NCBI GenBank assembly: GCA_036362985.1
Contig: JAYGXS010000004.1
Coordinates: 71,292,559-71,356,558 of the forward strand
Direction of reading: 5' to 3'
DNA from: Ligula intestinalis
Taxonomy: Eukaryota; Platyhelminthes; Cestoda; Diphyllobothriidea; Diphyllobothriidae
DNA: 64,000 bases
Part shown: in pieces, positions 38,662 through 49,684 of the stretch
How positions within the stretch are numbered: position 1 is the first letter of the stretch
How the letters are laid out: every line of letters starts with the position of its first letter
Position numbers and translations under genes: made by a program
The notes under the pieces: model-generated
The model's input: only the letters and a program-made list of their open reading frames with translations
The model's database searches: none
Told to the model about the DNA's origin: nothing

Positions 38662-41600
38662 CTAGCTCCGCAGAGCATCAAGACGAGCACGCATGGCGTC
38701 CAGGTCCTCATCCTCCTCCTCTTCATCAGCCACTGACGGGGCCGCGGCGGCGGCGCCTTTAGCGGCACTGGGAACATATCCGGCAGGCAGGGTGTCTGTA
38801 ACCGCCTCCGGTGCCTTGCCCATGGCACCCTGAGTGATGTCGAAGAGGATCTTGTCGACCTCCTCCTGCACCACGTCATCCATCTCCTCGGACTGACCCA
38901 GGGCAGAATCCATGCCCTCGTCAATTATCTCCTCCATAATGCCCATCTTCATCATCTCCTTGGAGAATTCACGCATGGTGGCGTTGAGCTCCGGCATCTG
39001 TTGAAGAAACGGGCAAACCGAAGCGCGATGAAATTAACTGTTTTTTTTGCTAGTTAAAAAGCTGGATGATTAGGAATAATTTTCAAGTGTCTTGCGAAAG
39101 GTGGTCAGAGTAAAAAGCAGTAGATGGAAGCGAAAATGCGAGACAATTAGGTGGAAATCATCTTGGCAAATACGTTTGCAGCAATTCGTCATCAGGCCAA
39201 TAAAACTGCAGGGACTAAAATGGTCATTTATATATAGCGTCCTCAACACGCTGGTACAAGCATACATGAGACGAGGGAACCCCGCGATGACTAATTACCC
39301 CCCCCCCCCGCCACCTACCCCGAGGACCATTTAAACACTACATATAACGGACCGTTTTAGTTCCTACAAGTGTATTGGCCTGATGAAGAATCGTTTAAAA
39401 AATGTGTTTGCCAAGGTGACTCCTCAGTTAGGTAGAAGTAAGAAAACAACAGTCTGTCGTTATGAGGGTTGACCCACTACTTTTTTAACCTACTACTGGT
39501 GCTTTTTGTTGGCAACTCCAGCAAGTTTGTTTTTCCACCGAACTGTTGCCATCCAAACAAACAGAATGTTTGGCTGCGCTAACATTCAAACAACACACTC
39601 AAATTACTTTCTGTCAGCCTGATTTAAACTCACTGCGACAAACAGCACAAGCTCAAATCGACTTGGAAAATTAAAGTACTCTCAAGAGACCAGTTGAAAA
39701 AAAGTGAACATGTCAATCCAATACCCAGTGGGTGTGGACAAAGGTGTTTCCCCAACCGATTTGGTAGAGGCTCTCCTAGTACTGACTAGAGACCCTAGTG
39801 GACACAAGTTCAGATTGGGGTCTACGACGAAACTGAAGTATGCTATGTACTGATAACTGTGGCGGTTGGCCACAATGCCTGTGCCCTTCGCTTTCCAAGG
39901 TCCGCCGTCCCAAAGTCATGCGTCATCACAAACAACTGCTCCAATGCTTTCTTTCGCTTGTGCCTCCAGCTCCCGAGGCCTGACTTCGCAGCTGCTTCTA
40001 GTTAACAGATAATGGCTGCGCCAGCGTCCCTCTCTCCTTCGGCGTTCCGGCGGCTCCCACACTTGACCTCAGCTTATTCAGTCATGCACACACGTGTGCA
40101 CACATCCGCGCGTCCAAATAAGCACGTCTACCTAAGGGCCACTTGAATACACCACCCCTCAGCCGATGCAGCAAAGACCTGTACAGGCGACATCTCTTTG
40201 GGCAATTAATTGCAAAGTACAAATAGAAGAAAACTTGAACTCACTTCACAGTCATGTAAAAAAGCTGTCATCACCCCACACACAACACTCAGTCCACACT
40301 CTCGGGCACGACTGGACGCAGTCAACACCAGCCTTGGCTTCGCCAGCGGCCATTGCGGCCTGAAACAGTAATGCAGTGTTCTGTATACAATAAATCCCTC
40401 CTTCTAGTGACTTTTGTCTTTTACCTTCTACCTGTGATTCGATGATTGTGGAGCTCTAAGCACAACTACTGCTTAGACCACTACATACGCAAGGGACACT
40501 GGTCAAAAGTTTTGGGATATTAGCCGGACCGAATGCTAGCAACGTGTGGAGGCTTTCCTGAGGCATCCAGCCTAGCCAAGCGTTTTGTTTGTTAGCTCTG
40601 ACCGCATACAGGCGTGAGTGTCCACGCGAGATGACCCTAACCTCTTGAGAAGAAACAGATGCACGCGCTTGCACGCCTGCGCCACTGGTCGCAGTTGTCC
40701 CAATGCACCAATCAGGCTACAGGCGAACGCGCGCTAGACACTCTCTTATAAGACACTGTCCCCTGACACAGGGAGAGTTGTAATAGCTGACGCAGGACAC
40801 GCTAGTCCGCTCCCAATGCCGGTGGATCCAAAAGTTACGCCTTTCCAATTGTGTTCTTCTTTGGGGATTTCAACAGAGCGTAATTCAACGGTGACACACG
40901 TCAGATGTCATCGTTATAACACTAGCGATGCTGAACCCATCGTTATAACAAAAATTACCCTATAAGTTCAAGCTGAAGAGAATGCTTAAGCGAGATCAGG
41001 AACGGATGGCCAACGAATATAATCTTAAGAACTCCCACATGACATGGCGATCACTTACATTTGAACATTTGCCCAGTCACCTGCGTAAATTCCAGACGAT
41101 TACTGGATGCATTAAATTATATCTTAAAAGAACTAAGAGCAAAAGAACGTCTATCGTGCTCACTTTAAAGGACATTAATTCATCCACAGATATTGTGGTT
41201 GAGAAAAGGGGAGACTCCGATTTGCTATTTTAAAAAGTATGGAATTATGGGAAGTTTCGCGAGGCACTGTAACTATTTGTGTAGCTTTCCATGTTTACTA
41301 AATGTAAAGTTCTATTTATTACATTATGCTATAGGTACTTTCTACAGACCTGCAGAACGAGATAATTTTGGTTACGTGAATATAAGCATTGCGTAGTTTG
41401 AGCACCTTAGGAACGATTGAAGACTCATGAGATTTTAAGAAAAAATAAATTTCCACAAAGTGCGCGAAAAAGCCAATTCTTTTTGCCCGTTTTTTACATA
41501 ATATGAATGAGTCTATAAAAATGTAAAACTTGATGGGGAAACGCAAATTAGTGAGGTTGGTAGGTTGTTTTTCTGAATTCAATTACCACAGGTGGTTGAA

Positions 41601-43740
41601 AAGATTAGCAATCTTTGGTTTTGCTGCAAGCTTCAATGTGAAGCAGGCACGATATTAGCAGGCGCACTGAGGAAATATCCTAAAGTAAATAGTGACAAGA
41701 ACCTAGACATAACTCTCCCTGAGCGGGACCAGTTAGAAGACTAAAGGGACATATAAATTCGACTGCCGATTCCGACGAGGCCCACTGTGTATACCACGGA
41801 GAGTGGGCATGGGAACACGACAGCTCCACCATCGATTTCGATTACGTCCACCGTATGCTCCACAGGAGGGCGGTGCAGAGACGGTGACTTGCGCGTGAAT
41901 TAGTTTTAAGTGACAGTAGACTTGTGTGGCAGCTGTGCCCGGGGGCGGGATCTGGTGCAGGCAGCTGGCGCGGCCGACGTCACACCTGTGTGCGCCACCA
42001 CACCTGACTCGGATCCCAGCCGCATGGGAGTGCCATAGAGGCCAAATTAAGAAGGAGCCATTGCAGCCTGATTCTCGCCCCGCCACATTGGGATACCACA
42101 GTCCTTCTGGGTGGCTATCCACCTCCGATTGCCGCCTCGGAACGACATCTCCCAAGGGTGACTCACTGTACCCTGGCGCAGCTACGCAGTGGCTACTGCA
42201 TGCTCCTTCGCCAGTACCAACACTGGCTCGACCCGTCTATACCCGACTGCGGCGTCTCGCCGCATGACTGCCGCCATCTCTTCGCCTGCAGTTCCCAGCC
42301 AGGCACCCAACTCACCCCCGACGACCTTTGGCTCAAGCCGACCGAGGTCGCGGCTTTTCTTCGTCTCCCAACGGCATCCAGTTTGGACTCCGGAGGGAAC
42401 CCCTGATCCAACAAGGGTTACTAACAAAACAACCAACCGACGGTCCTTTTGGGCGGCTATCCACCTCCGATTGCGGCCTCAGAACAACAACTCCCGAGGG
42501 TCATTCGCTGTACCTCGGCTCAACTACACAGCGGCTACTCAATGCTCCCCCGCCAGTACCAACACCCGTCCATATCCGACATGATAGCTTCAAGCGCGCT
42601 GGGGGTAGGCACTGAGGATTGATCCCAATCTCTCTTCCTTCCACTAGTCGACAGTCCAAGCCGGTGACAGCCCTATTACCAACACATTGATTTAGTTACA
42701 ACGCTGGAAACTACTACATACTGCGAGTGGTTATCTTTTTCATGAATTGTTCTAAAATGACTAAAATGCGTGAAAACAACTTGAAGCGAAACTCACAAGA
42801 AACTCCATCACTCGCCTACAATAAGGAACCTGTCGTAGCGACCTAGTTGAGAAACAACAGTGGTGGGTAGGGTCGAGGACATCGAATAAAATTAAGTTGC
42901 GAGATCGACAAGATGAAAATTACAAACGCTACGTAATAGTCGAAACCCTTGATGGAAGCGCCGACAAAAAGGTGTTCCTAATAATTCCTCCAGTTGCCGG
43001 AAAGGAAGGTGGAATATGCTCAGCAATCTGACTAGAAAGTTGAGGAGTTTCATTCGAGTATTGGGGGTTGCGAACGAAGCGAAGAGAAGAGAGGACTACA
43101 AAGCATTATCATACAATTCCAAGTGCACCTCGAAAGAGACGACAGAGTGAGGAGACAGTTGACCAAACGTAATCGCTACACTGAAGAAATTTAAAATTCA
43201 AGTCTGTGGCAATGAATCTGAGCGGCCATCGGAGACACTAAAAACTCAAGAGAGTTCTGGTTCGGATGAAAACTCGTATGTGATTCATTACAAGGATAAA
43301 TAATTAGTTCGTCTTTTACAGCCCAGATACAGGCATGCGTTTTTGTGTGAAAAACGAGAGAGGCACAGGGCTGGCGGAGATTGACTTACCTTAATGAGAT
43401 TGGACATTGACTTCATCACATCTGTGCTACTCTTAATGGCGCCAGACATCCGAATCACTGCTATCTGATGATCCAAGTCCATGCAGACTGTTTGAAGCTC
43501 TGCTTTGGCAGAGTACAATCGATTAACGGCCTTGCGAGAGGCGACAATTTGGCGCGCAAGTAATTTTGCTGCATCCATGTTACCGGTTTTTGCGTACCGT
43601 TTTACCTCTATTTCAGACTGCTTTGACTTCTGCTGAATCGCATTAATTTCGCGGTCCAGTTTCATCTCTTCCCGCCGCATTTTCCTCTGGAGTTCTCGCA
43701 CCTTCGTACGCGGATCCTCCTTTTTTCCGAGTAACTTCAT
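38662..43740 (-). CDS. CHMP3: Charged multivesicular body protein 3 (ESCRT-III, Vps24)
   Basis: ESCRT-III subunit that co-polymerises with CHMP2/CHMP4 on endosomal membranes for vesicle budding and membrane scission. Coding exon 1 is 43740-43390 (351 nt, 117 codons), ending LIK before a GTAAGT donor. Exon 2 is 38997-38662 (336 nt), starting MPELNATM after a CAG acceptor and ending ALRS. Joined length is 228 residues (human 222). Seen: a basic N-terminal helix region (KVRELQRKMRREE), the conserved SRKAVNRLYSAKAEL, AIRMSGAIKSSTDVMKSM, then REFSKEMMKMGIMEEI. An acidic linker and a C-terminal MIT-interacting motif (DAMRARLDAL) follow. The N-terminus begins MKLLGKK rather than MGLFGK. An acceptor-like CTGTAG lies just upstream of the ATG, so an upstream non-coding or short coding exon is possible. 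The 4392-bp intron is filled with repeats. Confidence 0.95.
39163..39414. repeat. Inverted pair of ribozyme-like repeats in the CHMP3 intron
   Basis: Left unit on the minus strand (39200-39163): TTGGC, CTGATGA, CGAATTGCTG, CAAA, CGTATTT, GCCAA. Right unit on the plus strand (39375-39414): TTGGC, CTGATGA, AGAATCGTTT, AAAA, about 8 nt, GCCAA. Both keep a 5-bp stem I (TTGGC with GCCAA) and CTGATGA. Both have lost the G of GAAA. The arms extend inward over CCATTTTAG/GTTCCT-like sequence, with a poly-C tract at 39299. A miniature of the PLE inverted-arm layout with no coding body. Confidence 0.6.
39857..40487 (+). repeat. LTR-like repeat G, copy 2 (CHMP3 intron)
   Basis: Starts TGTGGCGGTTGGCC and ends CTTAGACCACTACA. 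It contains CCCAAAGTCATGCG, CCCGAGGCCTGACTTCGCAG, CTTCGCCAGCGGCC and the polyadenylation-like TACAATAAATCCCTCC. It is the most complete copy of family G in the window. TG...CA boundaries and the signal near the 3' end fit a solo LTR or TRIM. It is inserted antisense to CHMP3. Confidence 0.65.
40960..42000. other. CHMP3 intron sequence, no gene recognised
   Basis: An 83-codon ORF (40982-41233) lacks recognisable motifs. The rest is AT-rich. Confidence 0.35.
42020..42090 (-). repeat. Dispersed repeat F, short inverted fragment
   Basis: The minus strand matches the F segment containing GCAATGGCTCC, TTAATKTGGCCT and ATGGCRCTCCC at 18845-18885 and 63585-63625. Truncated on both sides. Confidence 0.5.
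42110..42580 (+). repeat. Local 140-bp direct repeat
   Basis: Units at about 42110-42250 and 42445-42580 share GGCTATCCACCTCCGATTG, CCCRAGGGT, CTGTACCYYGGC and CCAGTACCAACAC. The spacing is about 335 bp. ORFs in all frames are a consequence of GC-rich composition. Function unknown. Confidence 0.7.
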
Positions 43741-43744
43741 TCTA

Positions 43745-46700
43745 CAGCAATGCAAAGACAGTCGAATTAGCTAGGGTGGGTGGGTAAGTGAGTGATTAAG
43801 TGGAGTAAAAATGGGTCAGACAGAGACCTTGTCCGCTGGAAGTTTGAGATTTCCAGGGTAGCTTAGGTGGATATTCACTAGGGAGTCACAGACCAAGACA
43901 GGATGACAACAAACGAATAAGCTGAGCAGATAAGCGAAAAGGGACGGCATGCATTGAGATAAAAAAATGCCAGTCAGAGCGAATACGCATTTAAGGAGCG
44001 CCAGTTGAGTGGTTGTCGTGAAAGAAATTAGCAGAGCACACGGAGAGGCAAAATACTTTCTGAGATCTAAAGCATGTGGACGTATTTGTAAACGCGTCGG
44101 TGGTAGTAGTTAAAGACGGGGCACAGTGCAGCTGCGCCACTTAACGAATGAGTTTTAAAATGAAGAAAAATTTCTGAATCAATAAAATTGCACATTGGAC
44201 TACTGTTAGTATTTTGCTGGTAAATTGAAATAGGAGCAGGCTATTTTAGATACCATATCGGGGCGAGGGGACGAAAAAAACACCACAATACCGAGCCATG
44301 AATGTTTATCCACTGGCTTCTTTCAAAGCCAAAACTGCTAAACAATTGGCAGAATTGGGAAGTAAAACGATTCCAAATTAATTAAGGTCGCCTATCTCAC
44401 AAAACATGAACCGAAATTCGGAAAAATAATTTCAGCTAAAGGTAATAAAGTAGGTGAGGCTGTACTAGTGAGTAAGATAAAATATAACCCCAGTCAGGTT
44501 AGGATGCTGGTTTTTGAATTCATGACCTTAAAGTCTCTTTGAAAAATCCCAGTCACTAAAAAAGGAGTAACTAGGCCACAGAATTTTTCCATATACTTAC
44601 AAATTCAAACGTATTTTACAGAAAGCGTGTGCAAAATATCGTTTTTCTACTCATTTATGTCTTCTTAAAAAATTTATTTTAGGAGAAACTGTATCATTCT
44701 GTTCTTAAAAAAATTGTATTCATGAGATTTTTCGAAGACAGTAAAATGCCTGCCAAAATAGCATCGTGCTTATCTCTTTTTTATGCTTCTTGCTAAATAT
44801 ATAACGTGACCCGTATTCATTACGCAATCTACTGAGGTATTTAAAGGACTTTCTTGCTTGCGTAAAGGAACATTAAAGTTCCTACAAATAGGGAGCGTAG
44901 AATTTGTACGTTCAAAACAGCAAAGGTATTTTAGAACGGATGATCGGGTTCGAACTTATTCGAGTTTCAGAAGGTATTTACAAATGAAAGATACTACGAT
45001 GAAAAGAAAGATCTTCGGAAAATCGAGTTGTACTCGTGAATTTTCGAACAAGTATCACGTTGGGTAAACAACAGAAAGGTGTAATTTATTACAAAATCGG
45101 TACAAAAAACGACATTTTGTACGTTCACACTAGCATATTTTGAATTTATAAACTACTTCCGACATAAAAATAATATCCCAAAAATATGAACGTACGATGC
45201 AGCTCAGACTATGGGTATTAAGTTACCCCAACCCAAAGCTGTTATCCGTTATGTGCAAACGGTTCGTTGAATACTTGAAGTTTATCCAAATATGGCTTAA
45301 TATTGTTGCCCTGCTCTTTCTCGTCCCTAGTATCTAAATAATCGACCCATACTAGGTTAAAATTACCGCACGAATAAGTTTTACATGTCTCAATTTTAAT
45401 TCAGATTCCGTGGGCGGTATTTGGTTTCAATGCCGTCCCCTAAATCTGTCCCGTTTACTACGATATACACCGGTGAAGTGTTGGACAATAAGTGGACGAG
45501 GTATAGAGGATATGCGCGTTTGCTTATGTCTGATCCAGCTCCACGAAAATTGTCCTATACAGGGTAGCAAACGTCGATTTTGGTACGAAAAAAAGTACTT
45601 TTGGCCCTAAATATACGCAAAAGTCGTACGTTATTTGAATTACATATGCAAATACAAATCGCACTGAGTTTAAATATGAAAACTTTAAACCGATTCGAAT
45701 AAAAGTCGGGTAGATGTCATTGTGGTAAATGGGGAGACGGATAAGACAATACACAGAGCAAACTATTTTCATGCGAGTCATTTCACTCGCAGCATCATAA
45801 GAGCAAAAAGTTTTAAAGAAGACGTACGAGAGTTCGAAAATTCGTAGACCTTTCAGGCTTATAGTGTCCCGCAGTACGAATATTTAATAGGTTTAAAATT
45901 AAGCGGAAGAGGGGGATCTAAGAGAAATGCATAGGCGTATGAGTCAGCACAAGGGTGGTCAACAGAAAAACGACTGGAAGCGAAAAAAACGCCTAAGAAA
46001 ACACCACAAAAGCTATTAAAAACAACAATAAAAGTGAATTCGCAAGGGTAGAGAAGAACTTCTATTAAATTATCAATAAGACGCCGATATAAACAGTGAT
46101 GTGGTTTTTAGTGTTGTTGAAAGTAAACGTAAGCTACAAACTTGGCGAGATCGGTAAAATATGTAGACGTGCCCAAAGTGTAAATCACAAAACCGAGTCG
46201 ATAGGTGCCTGGAATAGCGAACATATGACGTTGGCCGTAATAAGTCATATAATCCGTTCCATCGATCGTTGACGCGTTAAAGCATGATAATCAAACTGCC
46301 CATATGCTGGTTTCCCGTCTCATTAAACCAGACAAATTTCGCGCTGTGTGAGCCATTGAACGATTAAATATCACAGTGGTTTCAATTAATTTAAGATATA
46401 ACCTCCTCTGGCAAAAGGTGGATAATTTAAACCTCCGGCCTTTGGACGGGGACCGAAGTCGGAAAGCGTAGATGAGCCTAACAGGGCTTCATTGCAACAC
46501 GAAGTGCATAACAGACGCGGAAGCTCCTTCCTACGTGCTTTTGAAACAAGAGGACGAAGAAGACAACGTTTTTGTGCGTCGACGCGGCGGATTGTGAGCG
46601 TGGTATACGATGTACAGATGTACACAGATGTATGCTAGAGTGGGCAAGTCTTCTTAAACATTCCACAATTGATTACTATAGTTTTAATAAAGCAATAAGG

Positions 46701-48495
46701 TTGTTCTACCAGTAATGGACAAATACTTGTGCGAAATGCCATTTTAGCATCTTCAAAAATATTTATACAATTTTAGCATATAATGCCTTACATTGCAAAT
46801 TTGTAGCATGGTGAAAATTTACCAAAAAATCATCGTCAACTAAGGGAAACGGACTGGCTAACGCTTACACCTTCTACACGCTTGAGAAAGTAGCACAAAC
46901 GCCCAAAAAGGACTCTCTGGGTTTGCCTACACTACAGTGGTGGAGCTACCTGAAAGGTGGCTGGCGGAATGTGACTAAGATTCCTTTCCGAAGGAAAATA
47001 TGGTTCTCGCTTACAGTAAATTATGCGAGCCACTGGATGATGGAAAATATCCGAATAACGGTAAACAGGATTTTGACGGACCACTGAGAGTATACCCAAA
47101 ACATTTTTTTTAATGTTTGTACGAAAGCCACGCGCAGCGTGGTAGTATTACGTACTCTGGCTGAACTGGTGGAGTTAGAAGGCCTTTGTAAAGACCATTG
47201 ACGAATGTTGGTGATGGAGAACGCAGAATAAGAATAACGTGTGCCTACTTTTTCCCTACACTTAGATACAGGTGCAGTTATCGATTTCCACGATCCAACC
47301 GACTCTACGCTCGGCTGGTCGTAAGATTACTCGTATTTCCCTAGACATCGATTTTTAAGTAATCATAATTTCTTACAATTACCTACATTTATTTCTACGA
47401 TAATTCACACATAATCTAGCCGTAATAAACTCGTATTTACTGCTTATCATTTAATTCCGTTATTCTACTCACATATCAGTAATGTTGACGGACAAAATTT
47501 TGAATTGGATGCTGAACAACCGGATATGGGCAATATACCTCGGGGCAAATTGGATACTAATCGTGTGCCAGATAAGAGTATAGTATACCGTACGATGCCT
47601 GTGTGCATGTCCGTTAAATTTTAATAACGCTCCAGATGGGCATTCAGAGTCCCCTTCACGAACATGGAAGTGTTGGACGTAAGGTCATTGTTTGCACGCG
47701 CACATGTTTGGATGCATCCATGGCGAAGAAAATGTTATCAGGGTTAAATAAAACTCGGTCAAGAACTATAACGGATTCAAAGCCTAGCATGATTTTTTAC
47801 GAGTTCCGTTAAAGGCGCTTTTAAAAAAGTGACGAGTGAGTTGCGCGATCTCCTCGTCAAAAGTAATAGACCATACGCCATATGATTTTGTTGGAACTTC
47901 CGTACTTATTCACTTTAAAAAATAATCATGCATAACATCAAAATTCGAAAAATAATATAAGGATCGGCACGAAAAAACATATTTTATTAACACTGTCAGG
48001 TAGGATTGGCCAAAACACTGAGGTCAGTCACGGGTGGAAACAAATAATGAATAAGTTTTCGAATCAACCGCTGAAATGATTAGTGTGATTGAATACAGAT
48101 GAAGTTCGGGCAGCGAATGGTAGGTCCTACTGAACCAATATCACTAATTCCGCGCTATTTTCGACTTCCTGCCTTAATTGTTCCAAATTCATGCAAAAAA
48201 TAGTTCTAAATGGCCGCATATCAAAGTGTATTCAAAATTGCCATCACAATTTCGAGTTTTTGAACGTGGACTAATTTTTGTTTTTTAATTATATGCTACA
48301 CACTGCCAGCTATTTGCCGCCGTTCTGTTAGATTTGCAACGATATAAAACCGAAGGTCACTGTGGAAGCGTTTGGTACTAGTATAGGTATGAGGGCACGT
48401 CTCTCTTGATCACCCGGGTAGAAAACCACGCTCCGAGTCACTTAAAAGCTTATTTTTTAGGCAAAAATCGAGAATTTGATTAAAAATTATCTTTT
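43745..48495. other. Long AT-rich intergenic stretch
   Basis: Upstream of CHMP3; its promoter should lie at the left edge. One orphan PLE D pseudo-LTR piece is at 45000-45067 (minus). The rest contains only short ORFs without recognisable motifs and no repeat matched elsewhere in the window. Confidence 0.45.
45000..45067 (-). repeat. Orphan PLE D pseudo-LTR fragment
   Basis: Nearly identical to 29240-29305 (GATCTTCGGAAAATCGAG, GTACTCGTGAATTTTCG, AACAAGTATCACGT). It contains the GAAA half of the hammerhead-like core but ends before CTGACGA. No PLE coding sequence is nearby. Confidence 0.7.
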
Positions 48496-48499
48496 ACAG

Positions 48500-49660
48500 A
48501 AGCTTGGCTAGTGCCGGGGTCTTATTAACACCGAGGTAGTTATTAATGTCCCAACGAGATCCTGACTGAAATACTGGAAGAATAATGGATGTCTTCCAAA
48601 TGTAAGGAAAGAAACCATTTAAGAGATAGACTGAAAATAGTAGCTGAGTAATTTGGGAAAGGTTGACACTCTTTTGAGAACTGAGTTGGGAATACCGTCA
48701 ATTCCCGAAGAGTACGAGTTTTTTAGACAAAGTATATGCTTTCGAATTAATTCTATGGATAAATCAATGTTCCCGAGATTATTGTCTGCGTATGGTTTGA
48801 AACGACGGGACCGGTTCAGATTCTGTCGTAAAATGCTTTGCAAAGAAAGCATTGAACAATTCAGCCTTGTCAGACTCATCGCGTACAAATGTTTTATTTT
48901 CATTAGGGCAATGGGGGCATTTCATTTTCTCTTTTTGCGGATGACCTACGACGAAACCATTGTGCAACCGATTTCGCAAAGTTTGACTTGCTCAGGGCGC
49001 AATATTCCCTGTGCTGATCACGCGCAAGATGAACCTTGGACGCTTATTCGAAGATCTTGGCGATCCTTAGATGCATAGACAGCGAACTACCAGATCGATC
49101 TTTCAGCAACTTCCTAAATTTCTTTAGTCGACGCAAAAGAAAATGAGGGACGGTCGATTCTGGTGCGTACTGGTTTCGTAATTTTTGTGGGCACAAATAT
49201 CAGCATTTTATTAGAAACGACCGACATGAGTTCAGCAAGATATGCAGCGTCGTTAATGGAGGAGGGACTCTGCCAGTCTAATGAGTCAAGACAATTGTTG
49301 ATTAATAATAAGGTTTATTTGTAAAGCACATCTTTGGCGCCGTCAAAGCTTATGTCTGCGAGGTCATACGCATGATAGGTACGACTAGCACTAGCCTTTT
49401 CCGTAGAAGGAAGCGGAACACAACAGTAAATTAATGTGTGATCACTTTGAAAGATATCCTGCTTAAAGTCAACGAAGAGGGGAGCAATACCGCTTGTAAA
49501 AATCAGATCTAGGATATGATTCTGTCTTTTTGGGGAACGAACCAGTTGAGACCAGTTAGAAAAATTAATTGTATCTAGGAAAGGCTTAAATCTAGGCTTC
49601 CGTTGAAATCTTCGAGAATAAACTAGATTGCTGCAATAATGCTCAACACGTCCTCTGAGA
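48500..49660 (-). pseudogene. Second non-LTR retrotransposon family, decayed
   Basis: Minus strand: an endonuclease end (RFKPFLDTINFSNWSQLV, LDLIFTSG, QSDHTLIYC) at about 49610-49400. A gap or frameshifts follow, then the RT linker KAELFNAFFAKHF (48979-48779) and the RT start SSGIDGIPNSVLKR (48903-48619). The order is EN then RT, as in CR1/Jockey-type LINEs. Sequence differs from the CR1 at 25-28 kb, so it is a separate family. The RT catalytic region is missing. The TIR element copy 2 begins 25 bp to the right. Confidence 0.8.
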
Positions 49661-49684
49661 TAAGCTCTGGGGAACAGCCATATA

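Noticed and set aside
41926..42615. Several overlapping ORFs of 80-140 codons in the CHMP3 intron
   Set aside because: GC-rich local repeat; all frames are open on both strands and none has a conserved motif.
38662..43740. CHMP2 as an alternative identity for the ESCRT-III gene
   Set aside because: The SRKAVNRLYSAKAEL, ATMREFSKEMMKMGIMEE and C-terminal ALRS blocks fit CHMP3/Vps24 better than CHMP2 from memory of the families.
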